DNA of 64,000 bases from NCBI RefSeq assembly GCF_900129965.1, contig NZ_FQXM01000003.1:271127-335126 (forward strand), in the 5' to 3' direction. The position numbers were made by a program, and so were the translations under genes. The number at the start of each line of letters is the position of its first letter. Positions within the stretch are counted from its first letter, which is position 1. Shown in pieces: positions 27,677 through 36,145 of this stretch. The notes beneath the pieces were generated by a model. It was not told where the DNA came from and did no database searches. It worked only from the letters and a program-made list of their open reading frames with translations. This DNA comes from Clostridium grantii DSM 8605 (lineage in GTDB: Bacteria; Bacillota; Clostridia; Clostridiales; Clostridiaceae).

Positions 27677-28669
27677 TTATAAATTGGTTTCTTTTAAAAG
27701 TCTATTGTAATAATCCATCAAATAAGGTGAATCTGATTTATAATTCTCTTTATTTATATATCCTTGTTTATATAAATTAATAAGAACATTCCTTTTAATT
27801 ATATTTTTGCCTCTCCATCCGCAAGAGGATTTTTTGTATTTTTCTTTAAAAGAGCTTTCAGTTAAGTTTAATAAATCATCTTTATCTAATTTCTCCATAA
27901 ATTCCAAAGGCTTAAATTCTATCAAATTAGAGAAAGTAACATTTTTGTTATAAGGACAAATCTCTTGACATGTATCACACCCAAAAATTCTTTTATCCAA
28001 TTTGCTAAACCATTTATTTTCTATCTGTTTTTTTTGAGTTATATAAGATAAGCATTTATTAAAATCTTCACTAATCAAAGCTTTACTTGGGCATGCATTT
28101 AAACATAAAAAACATTCTTCACATTTATTTTTTAACGGATTATCCCATTCCATTTTTAAATCAGTTATTATTTCACCTAAAAACACATAAGACCCATATT
28201 TTTCAGTTATAAACATCTTATTCTTGCCAATAAAACCTATTCCCCCTAAGTAAGCAATATATCTTTCTGGAAGAGCATTACTGTCCACAAGAATTTCAGT
28301 TTTTCCACCAAATCTTTCGTTAATAAAAAAAGCTATTTTTTCTAAATATTTTTTTACCACTTTATGATAATCTTGTCCTAATGTATATCTAGAAAAATAA
28401 ATAGATTTGTCTTTTATAGCATCATTATCTGTATCTATGGGGAATTTATAAGGGAAGGCTATAGAAATTATAGTTTTACCATCTTTCATGATTTGAAATG
28501 GATTTATTTTTAAAAGTGTATCCTTTTCTTCAAATTCATTAATCAAATTATTATTTTTTCTTTGTTCAAAATAACTATTCAATTCACTAAACTCTCTGCA
28601 CTCTGAAAACCCTACCAAATCCAATCCTAATGATTCACAAAAATTACGAATTTCAACATTAAATTTCAA
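27677..28669 (-). CDS. queG: epoxyqueuosine reductase
   Basis: Last step of queuosine synthesis: reduces epoxyqueuosine to queuosine in tRNA, using cobalamin and two 4Fe-4S clusters. 330 residues. Cluster ligands are in CEECFLCLNACPSKAL and GCDTCQEICPYNK. VDSNALPERYIAYLGGIGFIG-type segment (shown in part) holds the catalytic Asp region. TTG 28669 is supported by GGGGG seven bases upstream. It fits the queuosine-salvage operon at 53-54 kb. Confidence 0.92.
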   Translation of the reverse strand: MKFNVEIRNFCESLGLDLVGFSECREFSELNSYFEQRKNNNLINEFEEKDTLLKINPFQIMKDGKTIISIAFPYKFPIDTDNDAIKDKSIYFSRYTLGQDYHKVVKKYLEKIAFFINERFGGKTEILVDSNALPERYIAYLGGIGFIGKNKMFITEKYGSYVFLGEIITDLKMEWDNPLKNKCEECFLCLNACPSKALISEDFNKCLSYITQKKQIENKWFSKLDKRIFGCDTCQEICPYNKNVTFSNLIEFKPLEFMEKLDKDDLLNLTESSFKEKYKKSSCGWRGKNIIKRNVLINLYKQGYINKENYKSDSPYLMDYYNRLLKETNL

Positions 28670-28746
28670 TTATTAACCCCCACATTCATTTGTTTAATCA
28701 ATATCTTATCTTTACTTAAAATTTTTACCTCAATTTATAAAAACAA

Positions 28747-28779
28747 AAAACCTTGTTTCTTGACTTTTAGAAACAAAGT
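28747..28779 (-). terminator. intrinsic terminator downstream of the sleB-like gene
   Basis: Minus-strand CTTTGTTTCT pairs with AGAAACAAGG across AAAAGTCA, then T6. A long palindrome lies between it and the gene. Confidence 0.8.
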
Positions 28780-28796
28780 ATACCTATAATTTTATT

Positions 28797-28841
28797 TAAT
28801 AAATATAAATCACAGTAAAATACTGTGATTTATATTTATTA
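28797..28841. repeat. perfect 21-bp inverted repeat with 3-nt loop
   Basis: AATAAATATAAATCACAGTA on the left is mirrored exactly on the right around AAA. No T tract follows directly. It may be a cruciform, a protein site or an mRNA 3' stabiliser for the sleB-like gene. Confidence 0.7.
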
Positions 28842-28871
28842 TATTATTATAAACTTCAATTGTCAACTTTA

Positions 28872-29594
28872 TTAATTACAAAATCTATGTTTTCCAATAA
28901 CTTTGATCAATGGTCTTGACCAAATCCAAGCACTGGTTGCCGTATCTGGATTAAAATAGTATACCGCCCCGCCGGATGGATCCCATCCATTTAAAGCATC
29001 TTCTGCAGCATTGATAGAACTTTGAACTACTTTTGCATTAATCTGCCCATCAGCTATTGCGGTAAAAGCTCCTGGTTGATAAATTACTCCTGCAATGGTA
29101 GATGGAAACCTTGAATCTCCTACTCTATTTAAAACTACTGCACCCACCGCTACTTGCCCCTCATAAGGTTCGCCTCTAGCTTCACCATTTATTAATCTAG
29201 CTAATAATTCCGCATTCTGATTTGATGTAGATGACTTATTTTCACCTCCTGATGAAGATGCAGTTGAATTACTTGTTTCTGTACTAATACCCATAGCTGC
29301 TAAAGTTTGATTTCCTGCAATTCCATCTGAAGTAAGTCCATTTTTGCTTTGAAAATACTTCACAGCAGTATAAGTTTTATATCCATAAATTCCATCTATT
29401 CCATCAAAATAATACCCCCAATTTTTTAATTTAGTTTGAATTTGTTTTACCTCATCACCTCTAGAACCATATTTATATACAACTGTTTCTAAAGCCCTTT
29501 GGTAAGGAATCATTAAAAGTTCAGTTCCACTATAGCAAAATATTAATGCTAAAACTAAAATGATTTTCCTTTTCTTATCAATACTTTTAATCAT
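28872..29594 (-). CDS. SleB-like spore cortex/cell wall hydrolase
   Basis: Exported 240-residue protein. An N-terminal hydrophobic signal/anchor (IILVLALIFCYSGTELLMI) is followed by a peptidoglycan-binding-1 domain (about 38-95; YGSRGDEVKQIQTKLKNWGY, FDGIDGIYGYKTYTAVKYFQ), a Ser/Asn linker and the hydrolase-2 domain (about 128-240; LLARLINGEARGEPYEGQVA with its Glu, AVVLNR, FNPDTATSAWIW, GKHRFC). The family includes lytic enzymes acting on spore cortex at germination. It is alone, without a YpeB partner gene, so a vegetative wall role is also possible. Confidence 0.9.
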   Translation of the reverse strand: MIKSIDKKRKIILVLALIFCYSGTELLMIPYQRALETVVYKYGSRGDEVKQIQTKLKNWGYYFDGIDGIYGYKTYTAVKYFQSKNGLTSDGIAGNQTLAAMGISTETSNSTASSSGGENKSSTSNQNAELLARLINGEARGEPYEGQVAVGAVVLNRVGDSRFPSTIAGVIYQPGAFTAIADGQINAKVVQSSINAAEDALNGWDPSGGAVYYFNPDTATSAWIWSRPLIKVIGKHRFCN

Positions 29595-29684
29595 AAAAAA
29601 ACCTCCAAATTACTCTTAAGTTTCTTATTTATTTTTCCAAGGTTTCATAAAAGTATTTTATGCAAATAAACAAAAATTACTCAT

Positions 29685-29771
29685 AAAAAAACAAAAGCAT
29701 ATATAATTATAAAGTTCCCACCAACAAAGTTTCAATTGGATACAATAACTTTAAAATACACATGCTTTTGT
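29685..29771 (-). promoter_or_regulatory. 81-nt structured hairpin ending in a U tract, before the sleB-like gene
   Basis: Outer arms ACAAAAGCAT and ATGCTTTTGT (10 bp) enclose AAAGTT and two possible partners, AAACTTT in the middle and GAACTTTA near the 3' side. T7 follows. It ends the PRC/MgtE-N/CBS transcript and could also attenuate the downstream gene. The long loop and the alternative inner pairing are unusual for a plain terminator. Confidence 0.6.
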
Positions 29772-29796
29772 GATAAATAAAATAACTATCAATATA

Positions 29797-31059
29797 TTAA
29801 ATAGCTTTTTTTAAAATCTTTTTACCTTTTTCAAAATAAAATTCATCTATTATGTCATTAATTATAACTATTCCTTGCAACTTTTTATCATCATTAACTA
29901 CTGGTATTGCAGTAAGATCGTATTTAATACATTTTTTCAATGCATTGTCAATTTTCTCATGGTCTACAGCGGTGATAACATCTTTATCCATTACTTCTTT
30001 TATCCATTTTTCTGGATCTGATAGCAACAACTCTCTTATAGAAATAACCCCTTGAATTTTTTCTTCCTCATCTATTATATAAATATAGTGTAGTGCTTTT
30101 TCTTCTGGCCTTGATTCTCTAAGTATTTCTACTACTTCTCCAATTTTTATATTTAAACTGAATGAAATATGATCCGTATTCATTATACTTCCTACAGTTT
30201 CATCTTCATACTTCATAAGTCCACGTACAATTTCTTCATCCTCTGATTCTAAGCTTAACAATATTTTTTCTTGAGTATTTTTATCTACCTCTTCCATTAA
30301 ATCTGCTATTTCATCATTAGACATGTTTACAACAACGTCCTTAATCTTAGAATCGCTTAAAGATTCAATAATTCTTGCTTGAAATTCTGGTTCAATTTCT
30401 TCTAATGTATCTGCAGCAGTAGTTTCATCTAAGCTTTCAAAAATTTTATTTCTATATTTCAAATCTACACCTTCAATTATATCCGCAATATCTGCTGGAT
30501 GTAATTTTGATATTTTTTTATAAGGAATAGAAATTTTCAAATTATCTCCGTAAACCTCAAGAGATTCAACATCATCCCACATGACAACTGTATCTGTGAT
30601 TTTTTTTCTTATAATTCTATAAAAAGTCTCAAGAAAAATATTTAATTTATATCTTCTACTTAATGCTAGAATACCAGTTTCTACTGCGATTGCACGAAGT
30701 TCTCCATTAAAATCTGCTAATCTAAGATCATTAACTCTTACAACTTTTTTACCATTCACATCTACTATTTGTTTGTCCAATAAATTTCTAGACAAAAGAA
30801 AAGAAAACCTTCTTGGTATAATATCCTTAGCCCCTCTTATTCTAACAGTTAACTTACCTTTATCCTCAAAAAATTCTGCGTGTCTAAATTCATAATTAAA
30901 AATTTCACCATCTTTTTTCACTTGATATCCGATGGCTTTAGGGTATCCACTTCTATCAGTTGCATATATATCCCACACTCTACCAATGCAATCTCCATAC
31001 TCATCATATATATCTCTATGAAGCAGTTTACTTAAATAAAAACTATTAATTTTATTCAT
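29797..31059 (-). CDS. soluble PRC-barrel / MgtE-N / CBS-pair protein
   Basis: 420-residue cytosolic protein with no membrane helices. Two PRC-barrel-like segments lie at about 8-150 (RDIYDEYGDCIGRVWDIYAT; NLLDKQIVDVNGKKVVRVNDL). An MgtE N-terminal superhelical domain runs about 185-285 (KLHPADIADIIEGVDL, MSNDEIADLMEEV). A CBS pair runs about 290-410 (ETVGSIMNTDHISFSLN, VMDKDVITAVDHEKID, IPVVNDDKKLQGIV). In MgtE the last two domains sense Mg2+ and gate the channel; here the channel is missing. Such proteins often accompany NRAMP-type metal transporters, but none is here. The gene has a long leader with a small ORF. Confidence 0.85.
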   Translation of the reverse strand: MNKINSFYLSKLLHRDIYDEYGDCIGRVWDIYATDRSGYPKAIGYQVKKDGEIFNYEFRHAEFFEDKGKLTVRIRGAKDIIPRRFSFLLSRNLLDKQIVDVNGKKVVRVNDLRLADFNGELRAIAVETGILALSRRYKLNIFLETFYRIIRKKITDTVVMWDDVESLEVYGDNLKISIPYKKISKLHPADIADIIEGVDLKYRNKIFESLDETTAADTLEEIEPEFQARIIESLSDSKIKDVVVNMSNDEIADLMEEVDKNTQEKILLSLESEDEEIVRGLMKYEDETVGSIMNTDHISFSLNIKIGEVVEILRESRPEEKALHYIYIIDEEEKIQGVISIRELLLSDPEKWIKEVMDKDVITAVDHEKIDNALKKCIKYDLTAIPVVNDDKKLQGIVIINDIIDEFYFEKGKKILKKAI

Positions 31060-31077
31060 AGATATTCCTCCTTATAC

Positions 31078-31159
31078 AAAGGAATTCCCTTTAATTGAAT
31101 GGTTTATTCAAAATATTAAACAATATATTCAATAAACTATTCAATTAAAGTCTTCCTTT
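31078..31159 (-). promoter_or_regulatory. long leader hairpin upstream of the PRC/MgtE-N/CBS gene
   Basis: Arms AAAGGAA/TTCCTTT, then TTTAATTGAAT/ATTCAATTAAA, then GTTTATT/AATAAAC, with small internal loops. The upstream arm begins inside the leader-peptide ORF and contains its stop codon. The downstream arm ends a few bases before the GGAGG of the main gene. A ribosome on the small ORF would keep the stem open. Confidence 0.75.
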
Positions 31160-31213
31160 GAAACTATTTAATTTTATTTCCTTACTACTCGGACTATTAG
31201 GTCCAGCGTCCAT
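31145..31213 (-). CDS. 22-codon upstream ORF (leader peptide)
   Basis: ATG 31213 follows GAGAGGTG at seven bases. The peptide starts MDAGPNSPSS and ends KGRL, with the stop TAA at 31147-31145 inside the left arm of the long hairpin. The acidic, Pro/Ser-rich start recalls Mg2+-sensing leader peptides such as MgtL, where acidic and proline codons destabilise ribosomes; this is analogy only. Translation is inferred from the ribosome site and position. Confidence 0.6.
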   Translation of the reverse strand: MDAGPNSPSSKEIKLNSFKGRL

Positions 31214-31264
31214 TTATTTCACCTCTCATTTTTTTTAATAACCATTAATTTTACAAACAAAAAT

Positions 31265-31302
31265 CCTAAATAGGCAACCGTATGAATTAAGCACTATTTA
31301 GG
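31265..31302 (-). promoter_or_regulatory. terminator-like hairpin in the same leader
   Basis: Minus-strand CCTAAATAG pairs with CTATTTAGG around a 20-nt loop (TGCTTAATTCATACGGTTGC), followed by ATTTTTG. It lies about 50 nt ahead of the leader ORF and may be an early attenuator or an aptamer. It matches no riboswitch class I know. Confidence 0.55.
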
Positions 31303-31461
31303 AACCATTAGAAACTACTCTTTATTTAATTATAAAATCTCCCCAATAAAATTACAATACTTTTTATTACTATGTTTAAATAAATATCATTCTCTAATAG
31401 TTATATTATGCTAAATACAATCTTTGGGGACACTATTCATATAACTATCCCCTTAAGCAAA
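31303..31461. other. intergenic, AT-rich
   Basis: Stretch between the leader hairpin and the next terminator. It should hold the promoter of the PRC/MgtE-N/CBS leader; only a weak TATAAC-like -10 near 31400 is seen. Confidence 0.4.
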
Positions 31462-31483
31462 AAAGTAGCTTACGCTACCTTTT
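31460..31483 (-). terminator. intrinsic terminator overlapping a stop codon
   Basis: Minus-strand GTAGC-GTAA-GCTAC followed by T6, overlapping the last codons of the 212-residue membrane protein gene. Confidence 0.8.
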
Positions 31484-32113
31484 GAATTTGTTTAATATAT
31501 AATTAAGAGATAAAATCCAACATAAATCAGTTAAAATTAATTGGGGAAATATCTTTATGTTAACTATAAAAAGACCTATTTCAATCAAAGAGACCAATTC
31601 TGTTCCTATTAAAATATTAAAGCTGATTTTATCTTTAAATTTTTCATATTTAACAATACTGTATACCATTATTATAGAAATAATTATAAAGTAAACATAA
31701 TTTATAATTTTATAATTATTTAAATAAGTGATGTAACCGTAAAGTTTATCTATTCCTATAATTGCTTTAAATTTAAAAACCAATAGAATATAAGCTAATA
31801 GAAATAGCAAAAGCAAAAACAAAGCGTAAGTAAACTTCTTTTTATCATTTCTTTGTAGAATATAAATAATAACTATAGCTGATGTAATAACACAAAAATA
31901 ATTAGTGAAAATCAAAGGAATTACTAAATATAAATATTTTATTCCGTTTACAAGAAACATTATATTTAGAATGCAATATCTCATAAAAAACAAAGTAAAT
32001 ACTATGTTGCAATAAATTTTGATTTTATGGGGAGCTCTTTTGTTGCATATTTTAATTCCTTCGTAAATCATGATTGAAATAAAAATAATTAAAGTTAAAT
32101 ATATGTTGGCCAA
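31475..32113 (-). CDS. uncharacterised polytopic membrane protein
   Basis: 212 residues, almost entirely hydrophobic, with about six predicted membrane helices. The only basic loops are short (CNKRAPHKIK, QRNDKKKF, KYEKFKDK). No family motif was recognised. The start is probably TTG 32113 (LANIYLTL) after AGGAAGAGAG. It is separated by about 50 bp from the upstream lipid kinase gene. It is similar in style to the membrane protein at 50682-51377, but no alignment is claimed. Confidence 0.7.
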   Translation of the reverse strand: MANIYLTLIIFISIMIYEGIKICNKRAPHKIKIYCNIVFTLFFMRYCILNIMFLVNGIKYLYLVIPLIFTNYFCVITSAIVIIYILQRNDKKKFTYALFLLLLFLLAYILLVFKFKAIIGIDKLYGYITYLNNYKIINYVYFIIISIIMVYSIVKYEKFKDKISFNILIGTELVSLIEIGLFIVNIKIFPQLILTDLCWILSLNYILNKFKR

Positions 32114-32162
32114 CTCTCTCTTCCTTTAAAATTGCTTTACTAATACTTACTCTTATTTTTTG

Positions 32163-33068
32163 CTAAATATGCTTGTTTACTTCCACATTTTTAACTCCAA
32201 GTAAATTCAATCCTTTTTTATCGCATTCAATTATCAAAGGAAAATCTGGTCCCTTTTCTCCGTCAATATCTGTAACAATATTTTCGTGGCAATCAATATA
32301 TAATTTATCAGTTTTGAAATAGACAACTCCTTTATCGTATTCAAGATGCTCTTTTTTAATCATTTTAATAAAAAAAGGAATTATATCTTTTATAACATCC
32401 GCTTTAATTATAATAACATCTAACATACCATCACTTATATTAGATTTATATGCTAAATCTAAATTTCCTGCTGTAGCTCCATTAAAAACAAGCATTAAAT
32501 ACATATGTCCTTCAAAGCTTTCTTCTGCTGATTCTACCTTAACTTTTAATTTTCTAAAGTTAGGTATTTGCTCAATTCCTTTTACATAATAAGCTAATTT
32601 TCCTATGGCATTTTTTAAATTATCATCTGTTTTTTGAGATATATCAGTAAATAACCCCGCACTAGCAACATTAATAAAATATTTATCATTAACTTTACCA
32701 ATATCTACTTGTTGCACTTCCGAATTAAGAATTTGCTCAATAGCTTTTTCTATATCATGAGGCATTCCAATAAATTTACCAAAATCATTTGCTGTTCCTG
32801 TTGGTAAAATACCTAAAGGAAGAGTTATCCCCATGTTTTTCACTATATTTACAACACTATCTACTGTTCCATCTCCACCTGCAACTAGTATGTACTCATA
32901 ACTATCATCTATATCATCAAAAGCTTTTTCTAATAAAGAATTTCTGGAAATCCTAAATGGTACTATTTCAAAATTATATTTTTGATGCACTCTTATAACT
33001 GTATCTAATTGCGATAAAATTGTATTTTCTCCTGAATAAGGATTGTATATAAATTTTACTTTTTTCAT
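32163..33068 (-). CDS. YegS/DagK-type lipid kinase
   Basis: Diacylglycerol-kinase-family enzyme, phosphorylating a membrane lipid with ATP. 301 residues. FIYNPYSGE at the N-terminus, the nucleotide motif VAGGDGTVDSVVN, GILPTGTANDFGKF, VDIGKVNDKYFINVASAGLFT and a C-terminal beta domain ending IECDKKGLNLLG. The exact lipid substrate is not determined. Confidence 0.9.
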   Translation of the reverse strand: MKKVKFIYNPYSGENTILSQLDTVIRVHQKYNFEIVPFRISRNSLLEKAFDDIDDSYEYILVAGGDGTVDSVVNIVKNMGITLPLGILPTGTANDFGKFIGMPHDIEKAIEQILNSEVQQVDIGKVNDKYFINVASAGLFTDISQKTDDNLKNAIGKLAYYVKGIEQIPNFRKLKVKVESAEESFEGHMYLMLVFNGATAGNLDLAYKSNISDGMLDVIIIKADVIKDIIPFFIKMIKKEHLEYDKGVVYFKTDKLYIDCHENIVTDIDGEKGPDFPLIIECDKKGLNLLGVKNVEVNKHI

Positions 33069-33146
33069 AAATAGTCCCCCATTTTTTTAGTATAATCTAT
33101 AATCTATAATTTATATTTTACTACATATTTTACTACTTTTATACTT

Positions 33147-33181
33147 TAAAAAAAATCCCACTTGAAAGATTTAGTGAGATT
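33147..33181 (-). terminator. intrinsic terminator of the 143-residue CBS gene
   Basis: Minus-strand AATCTCACT pairs with AGTGGGATT (one G·U), then T8. Confidence 0.85.
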
Positions 33182-33214
33182 TAATAAAGAGTTTAGTATT
33201 TTATTGTTTTAATT

Positions 33215-33646
33215 TTAATGAACTTTTGGGCTACATGGTTCTGATATATCACTTAATGTACTTCCTACTTCATTTGTTAAATTAGCTTCAACTGCCAAAT
33301 CTCCTAAGGAAATCATTCCAATTAAATTATTATTTTCTGCAATAGGTAACCTTCTAATTTGTCTTTCACTCATAATTCTCGTTGCATCATTTGTATCCAT
33401 ATCTGGATTTCCAAGAACAGGATTACTGCTCATAATATCCTTAACTAATTTTTCATTGCATTTTAATCCATTTGCAGTGGACCTTACTATAATATCTCTA
33501 TCAGTAATAATTCCTACTATTTCATTTCCTCGACAAACTGGAATTGAGCCTACATCATATTCTTTCATTAATTTTGCTGCTTTTTCAATAGTATCATCAG
33601 GTGCTATTGAAACTACGGATTTAGTCATTATTTCTTTAACTAACAT
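33215..33646 (-). CDS. two-CBS-domain protein
   Basis: 143-residue stand-alone CBS pair: VKEIMTKSVVSIAPDDTIEKAAKLM ... IPVCRGNEIVGIITDRDIIVRS and VKDIMSSNPVLGNPDMDTNDATRIM ... LPIAENNNLIGMISLGDLAVE (quoted in parts). CBS pairs usually bind adenosine nucleotides and regulate partners. No partner is encoded next to it. The C-terminal tail ends CSPKVH. Confidence 0.9.
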   Translation of the reverse strand: MLVKEIMTKSVVSIAPDDTIEKAAKLMKEYDVGSIPVCRGNEIVGIITDRDIIVRSTANGLKCNEKLVKDIMSSNPVLGNPDMDTNDATRIMSERQIRRLPIAENNNLIGMISLGDLAVEANLTNEVGSTLSDISEPCSPKVH

Positions 33647-33702
33647 AAAAACACCTCCGTATTTATTTTATCCATATTTAAATATTTTATTTATAGCTTA
33701 TT

Positions 33703-34032
33703 TTAATCCTTAAAAAAAAGCTGCTGTTCAATTTCTGTAACTATAAATCCTGACTCTATTTTCTCTTTTAATATATCAGATTTGGTTTTGCAATAATCAC
33801 TGTAACAATAACCAGTTTTATCAATAGTTTCTATAACTTCATCAATAATATTTCCAAGTTTTTCAGCTCTTTTTAAAGCATCTTTTACTTCACTTTTTTT
33901 TGCCAATGCTATGCCATTTAAATCTCCTGCTGATCCTATCAAAAGCCTATAAGCATTCACTAGTTGATTTAAATAAGTAACAAGATTATTCATATCTCCA
34001 TAATAGGTTTGAACTACAAGTCTATTACCCAC
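33703..34032 (-). CDS. small uncharacterised helical protein
   Basis: 109 residues, predicted mostly alpha-helical, with three cysteine/tyrosine-rich positions (GYCYSDYCKT). Start GTG 34032 is supported by GAGGTG. No family was recognised and no membrane segment is present. It lies between the cation exchanger and the CBS gene on the same strand, with 51 bp upstream and 56 bp downstream. Confidence 0.65.
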   Translation of the reverse strand: MGNRLVVQTYYGDMNNLVTYLNQLVNAYRLLIGSAGDLNGIALAKKSEVKDALKRAEKLGNIIDEVIETIDKTGYCYSDYCKTKSDILKEKIESGFIVTEIEQQLFFKD

Positions 34033-34083
34033 TTTATCACCTCAAAAATACTCTTCTGTTAATTATATTAGTTTATATTGATT

Positions 34084-35145
34084 TCATGCCAAATAATAAT
34101 AGGCCATGGTTAATATAATATAAACAGATAATAAAATTGCTCCCTCAAGCCAATAGGTTTTACCATCTTGAAAAACATAATAAGAAATTGCAAGGGCTAT
34201 TAAACTCATAATTATTTGAAAATTATTAAAAACCAAACTCATATTTGTTCCTGTAAAAAAAGCAAATATTATTAATAAAGGGGTTACAAATAAAGCAATT
34301 TGAATAGATGATCCAATTGCAATTTCAATACTCAAATTAATTTTATTTTGATAAGCGCACATAATAGCCGAAAAATTTTCTCCTACATTACCTAAAATAG
34401 GAATTAATATAATACCAATAAATTCTTCTGACAAATTATATACTTGAATTAATTGCTTTATATTGTAGGTTAATTTTTCACTGATAAAAAAAAGTATTAA
34501 TGAACATACTATAATGTTAAAGATAATTATATTTCTTTTTTTTAATTCTTTTTTTCCTAAAAGTTTTGTCGCAATTTCTTCATTATTTTCACTAACTCCA
34601 AATAAGTTTCTATGGGTATACAATGAAAAAATCAAACCCATAACATATATTACTATTAGCACTACAGATATTTTTAAACTTAAAGCGCATAAATTTTGAT
34701 AATCAAGTGAACTGTAGTTATTCATATAAGCCATGACTATAAAAGCCACAATAGCTAAAAATAACATATTAAAATTTGTTCTGGCAATTAATTTGTTAAA
34801 GCTTTGCTCTTTAAATTTAATTCCTCCGCCGAAAATAGCTATGCCTAAAACTAAAAGCAGATTGCAAATAATAGACCCTATCATTGATGATTTTACTAAA
34901 TCCAACATACCAAATTTTATTGCCCATATTCCCATCATTAGTTCTGGCATATTACCAGTGGTAGAAGCTAACAATCCACTAAGTTTTTCACCTATATATT
35001 CAGCAATTTCTGAAGTTCCTCTGCCTAGAACTGCAGCAATAGGTATAATAAAAATTGAAAATACTATAACGCTTATTAAATAATTGTTACAGCTAAAAAA
35101 CAAGACTACTAGTATAGATATAATATATAATAAGTATTTTTTCAT
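34084..35145 (-). CDS. CaCA-family cation/H+ (Ca2+) exchanger
   Basis: 353-residue antiporter with about 11 membrane helices and the paired alpha-repeats typical of CAX proteins: GNMPELMMGIWAIKFGM in the first half and GNVGENFSAIMCAYQNK in the second, each with the conserved acidic residue. It likely exports Ca2+ or another divalent cation against protons. ATG 35145 follows GAGGATG. The 124-bp upstream region can fold (GTTAC/GTAAC and GTCTAT/ATAGAC), but no riboswitch class was recognised. Confidence 0.88.
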   Translation of the reverse strand: MKKYLLYIISILVVLFFSCNNYLISVIVFSIFIIPIAAVLGRGTSEIAEYIGEKLSGLLASTTGNMPELMMGIWAIKFGMLDLVKSSMIGSIICNLLLVLGIAIFGGGIKFKEQSFNKLIARTNFNMLFLAIVAFIVMAYMNNYSSLDYQNLCALSLKISVVLIVIYVMGLIFSLYTHRNLFGVSENNEEIATKLLGKKELKKRNIIIFNIIVCSLILFFISEKLTYNIKQLIQVYNLSEEFIGIILIPILGNVGENFSAIMCAYQNKINLSIEIAIGSSIQIALFVTPLLIIFAFFTGTNMSLVFNNFQIIMSLIALAISYYVFQDGKTYWLEGAILLSVYIILTMAYYYLA

Positions 35146-35269
35146 AACATCCTCATTTACACTATTTGTTCTCTAATAGTCTATGCCTATTTTATTAATA
35201 AGTTACCAAAGATATAGACATACCTAAGTAACCTTAATCTATTCGGCTATAATTAATGCCATAAATATT

Positions 35270-36145
35270 TTATTTATAAATCATAGCATTAAGAGCTTTT
35301 CCTGTTTTTGTAGTTGCAAGTCCTCCCATAGCTGTTTCTCTAAGCTCACAAGGCATGCTTTTACCCACTCTATACATTGCTTCAACACAATCATCAAAGG
35401 GTATTTTACTTTTAACTCCACTCATAGCTAAATCTGCAGTTGTTAAAGCACTTACAGTACCAGCTACATTTCTCTTTGCACAAGGAATTTCAACTAGACC
35501 AGCTATAGGGTCACATACTAACCCCAAAATATTTTTTATAACTATAGCCCCTGCATTAAGTGCCATTTCTACAGTTCCGCCCATCATTTCTACAACTGCT
35601 GCTGAAGCCATTGCAGCAGCAGAACCACATTCTGCTTGACAACCACCCTCTGCACCAGATAAAGTAGCATTTTGAGCAATTATTATTCCTACTCCTGAAG
35701 CAGTAATTAATGCCTCTACCATTTCATCTTCACTTTTGTTTAATTTTTCACCAGCACTTATTATCGTTGCTGGAAGAATTCCACAGGACCCCGCTGTTGG
35801 TGCTGCAACAATCTTACCCATAGCTGCATTAACTTCGGAACAAGATATAGCTCTTGCCATAGCTTTTCCCATGAAATCACCGCATAAAGTATTTCCTTTA
35901 TCTACATAATTATTTATTCTTAAAGAATCTCCACCTATCAATCCACTTATAGATTTAGTTTCATTATGTAATCCAAATTCAGCGGAATCTTTCATAACTA
36001 AAAGATTTTTTCTCATTCTCTCAAATATTTCATCACGTGAATGTCCTGTTTCATCAATTTCGCATAATATTGCATACTCAGCAATGGTTATTTTTTTTTC
36101 ATTACAAATGTCTATCAATTCACTACCACTATTTACAAAAGCCAT
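35270..36145 (-). CDS. sdaAA: L-serine dehydratase, iron-sulfur-dependent, alpha subunit
   Basis: Deaminates serine to pyruvate and ammonia with a 4Fe-4S cluster. 291 residues. Motifs: VAAPTAGSCGILPATI, GAEGGCQAECGSAAAMASAA, and cluster region CDPIAGLVEIPCAKRN. Start ATG 36145 overlaps the beta-subunit stop as TAATG, implying coupled translation. Serine fermentation is common in anaerobic Firmicutes. Confidence 0.95.
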   Translation of the reverse strand: MAFVNSGSELIDICNEKKITIAEYAILCEIDETGHSRDEIFERMRKNLLVMKDSAEFGLHNETKSISGLIGGDSLRINNYVDKGNTLCGDFMGKAMARAISCSEVNAAMGKIVAAPTAGSCGILPATIISAGEKLNKSEDEMVEALITASGVGIIIAQNATLSGAEGGCQAECGSAAAMASAAVVEMMGGTVEMALNAGAIVIKNILGLVCDPIAGLVEIPCAKRNVAGTVSALTTADLAMSGVKSKIPFDDCVEAMYRVGKSMPCELRETAMGGLATTKTGKALNAMIYK

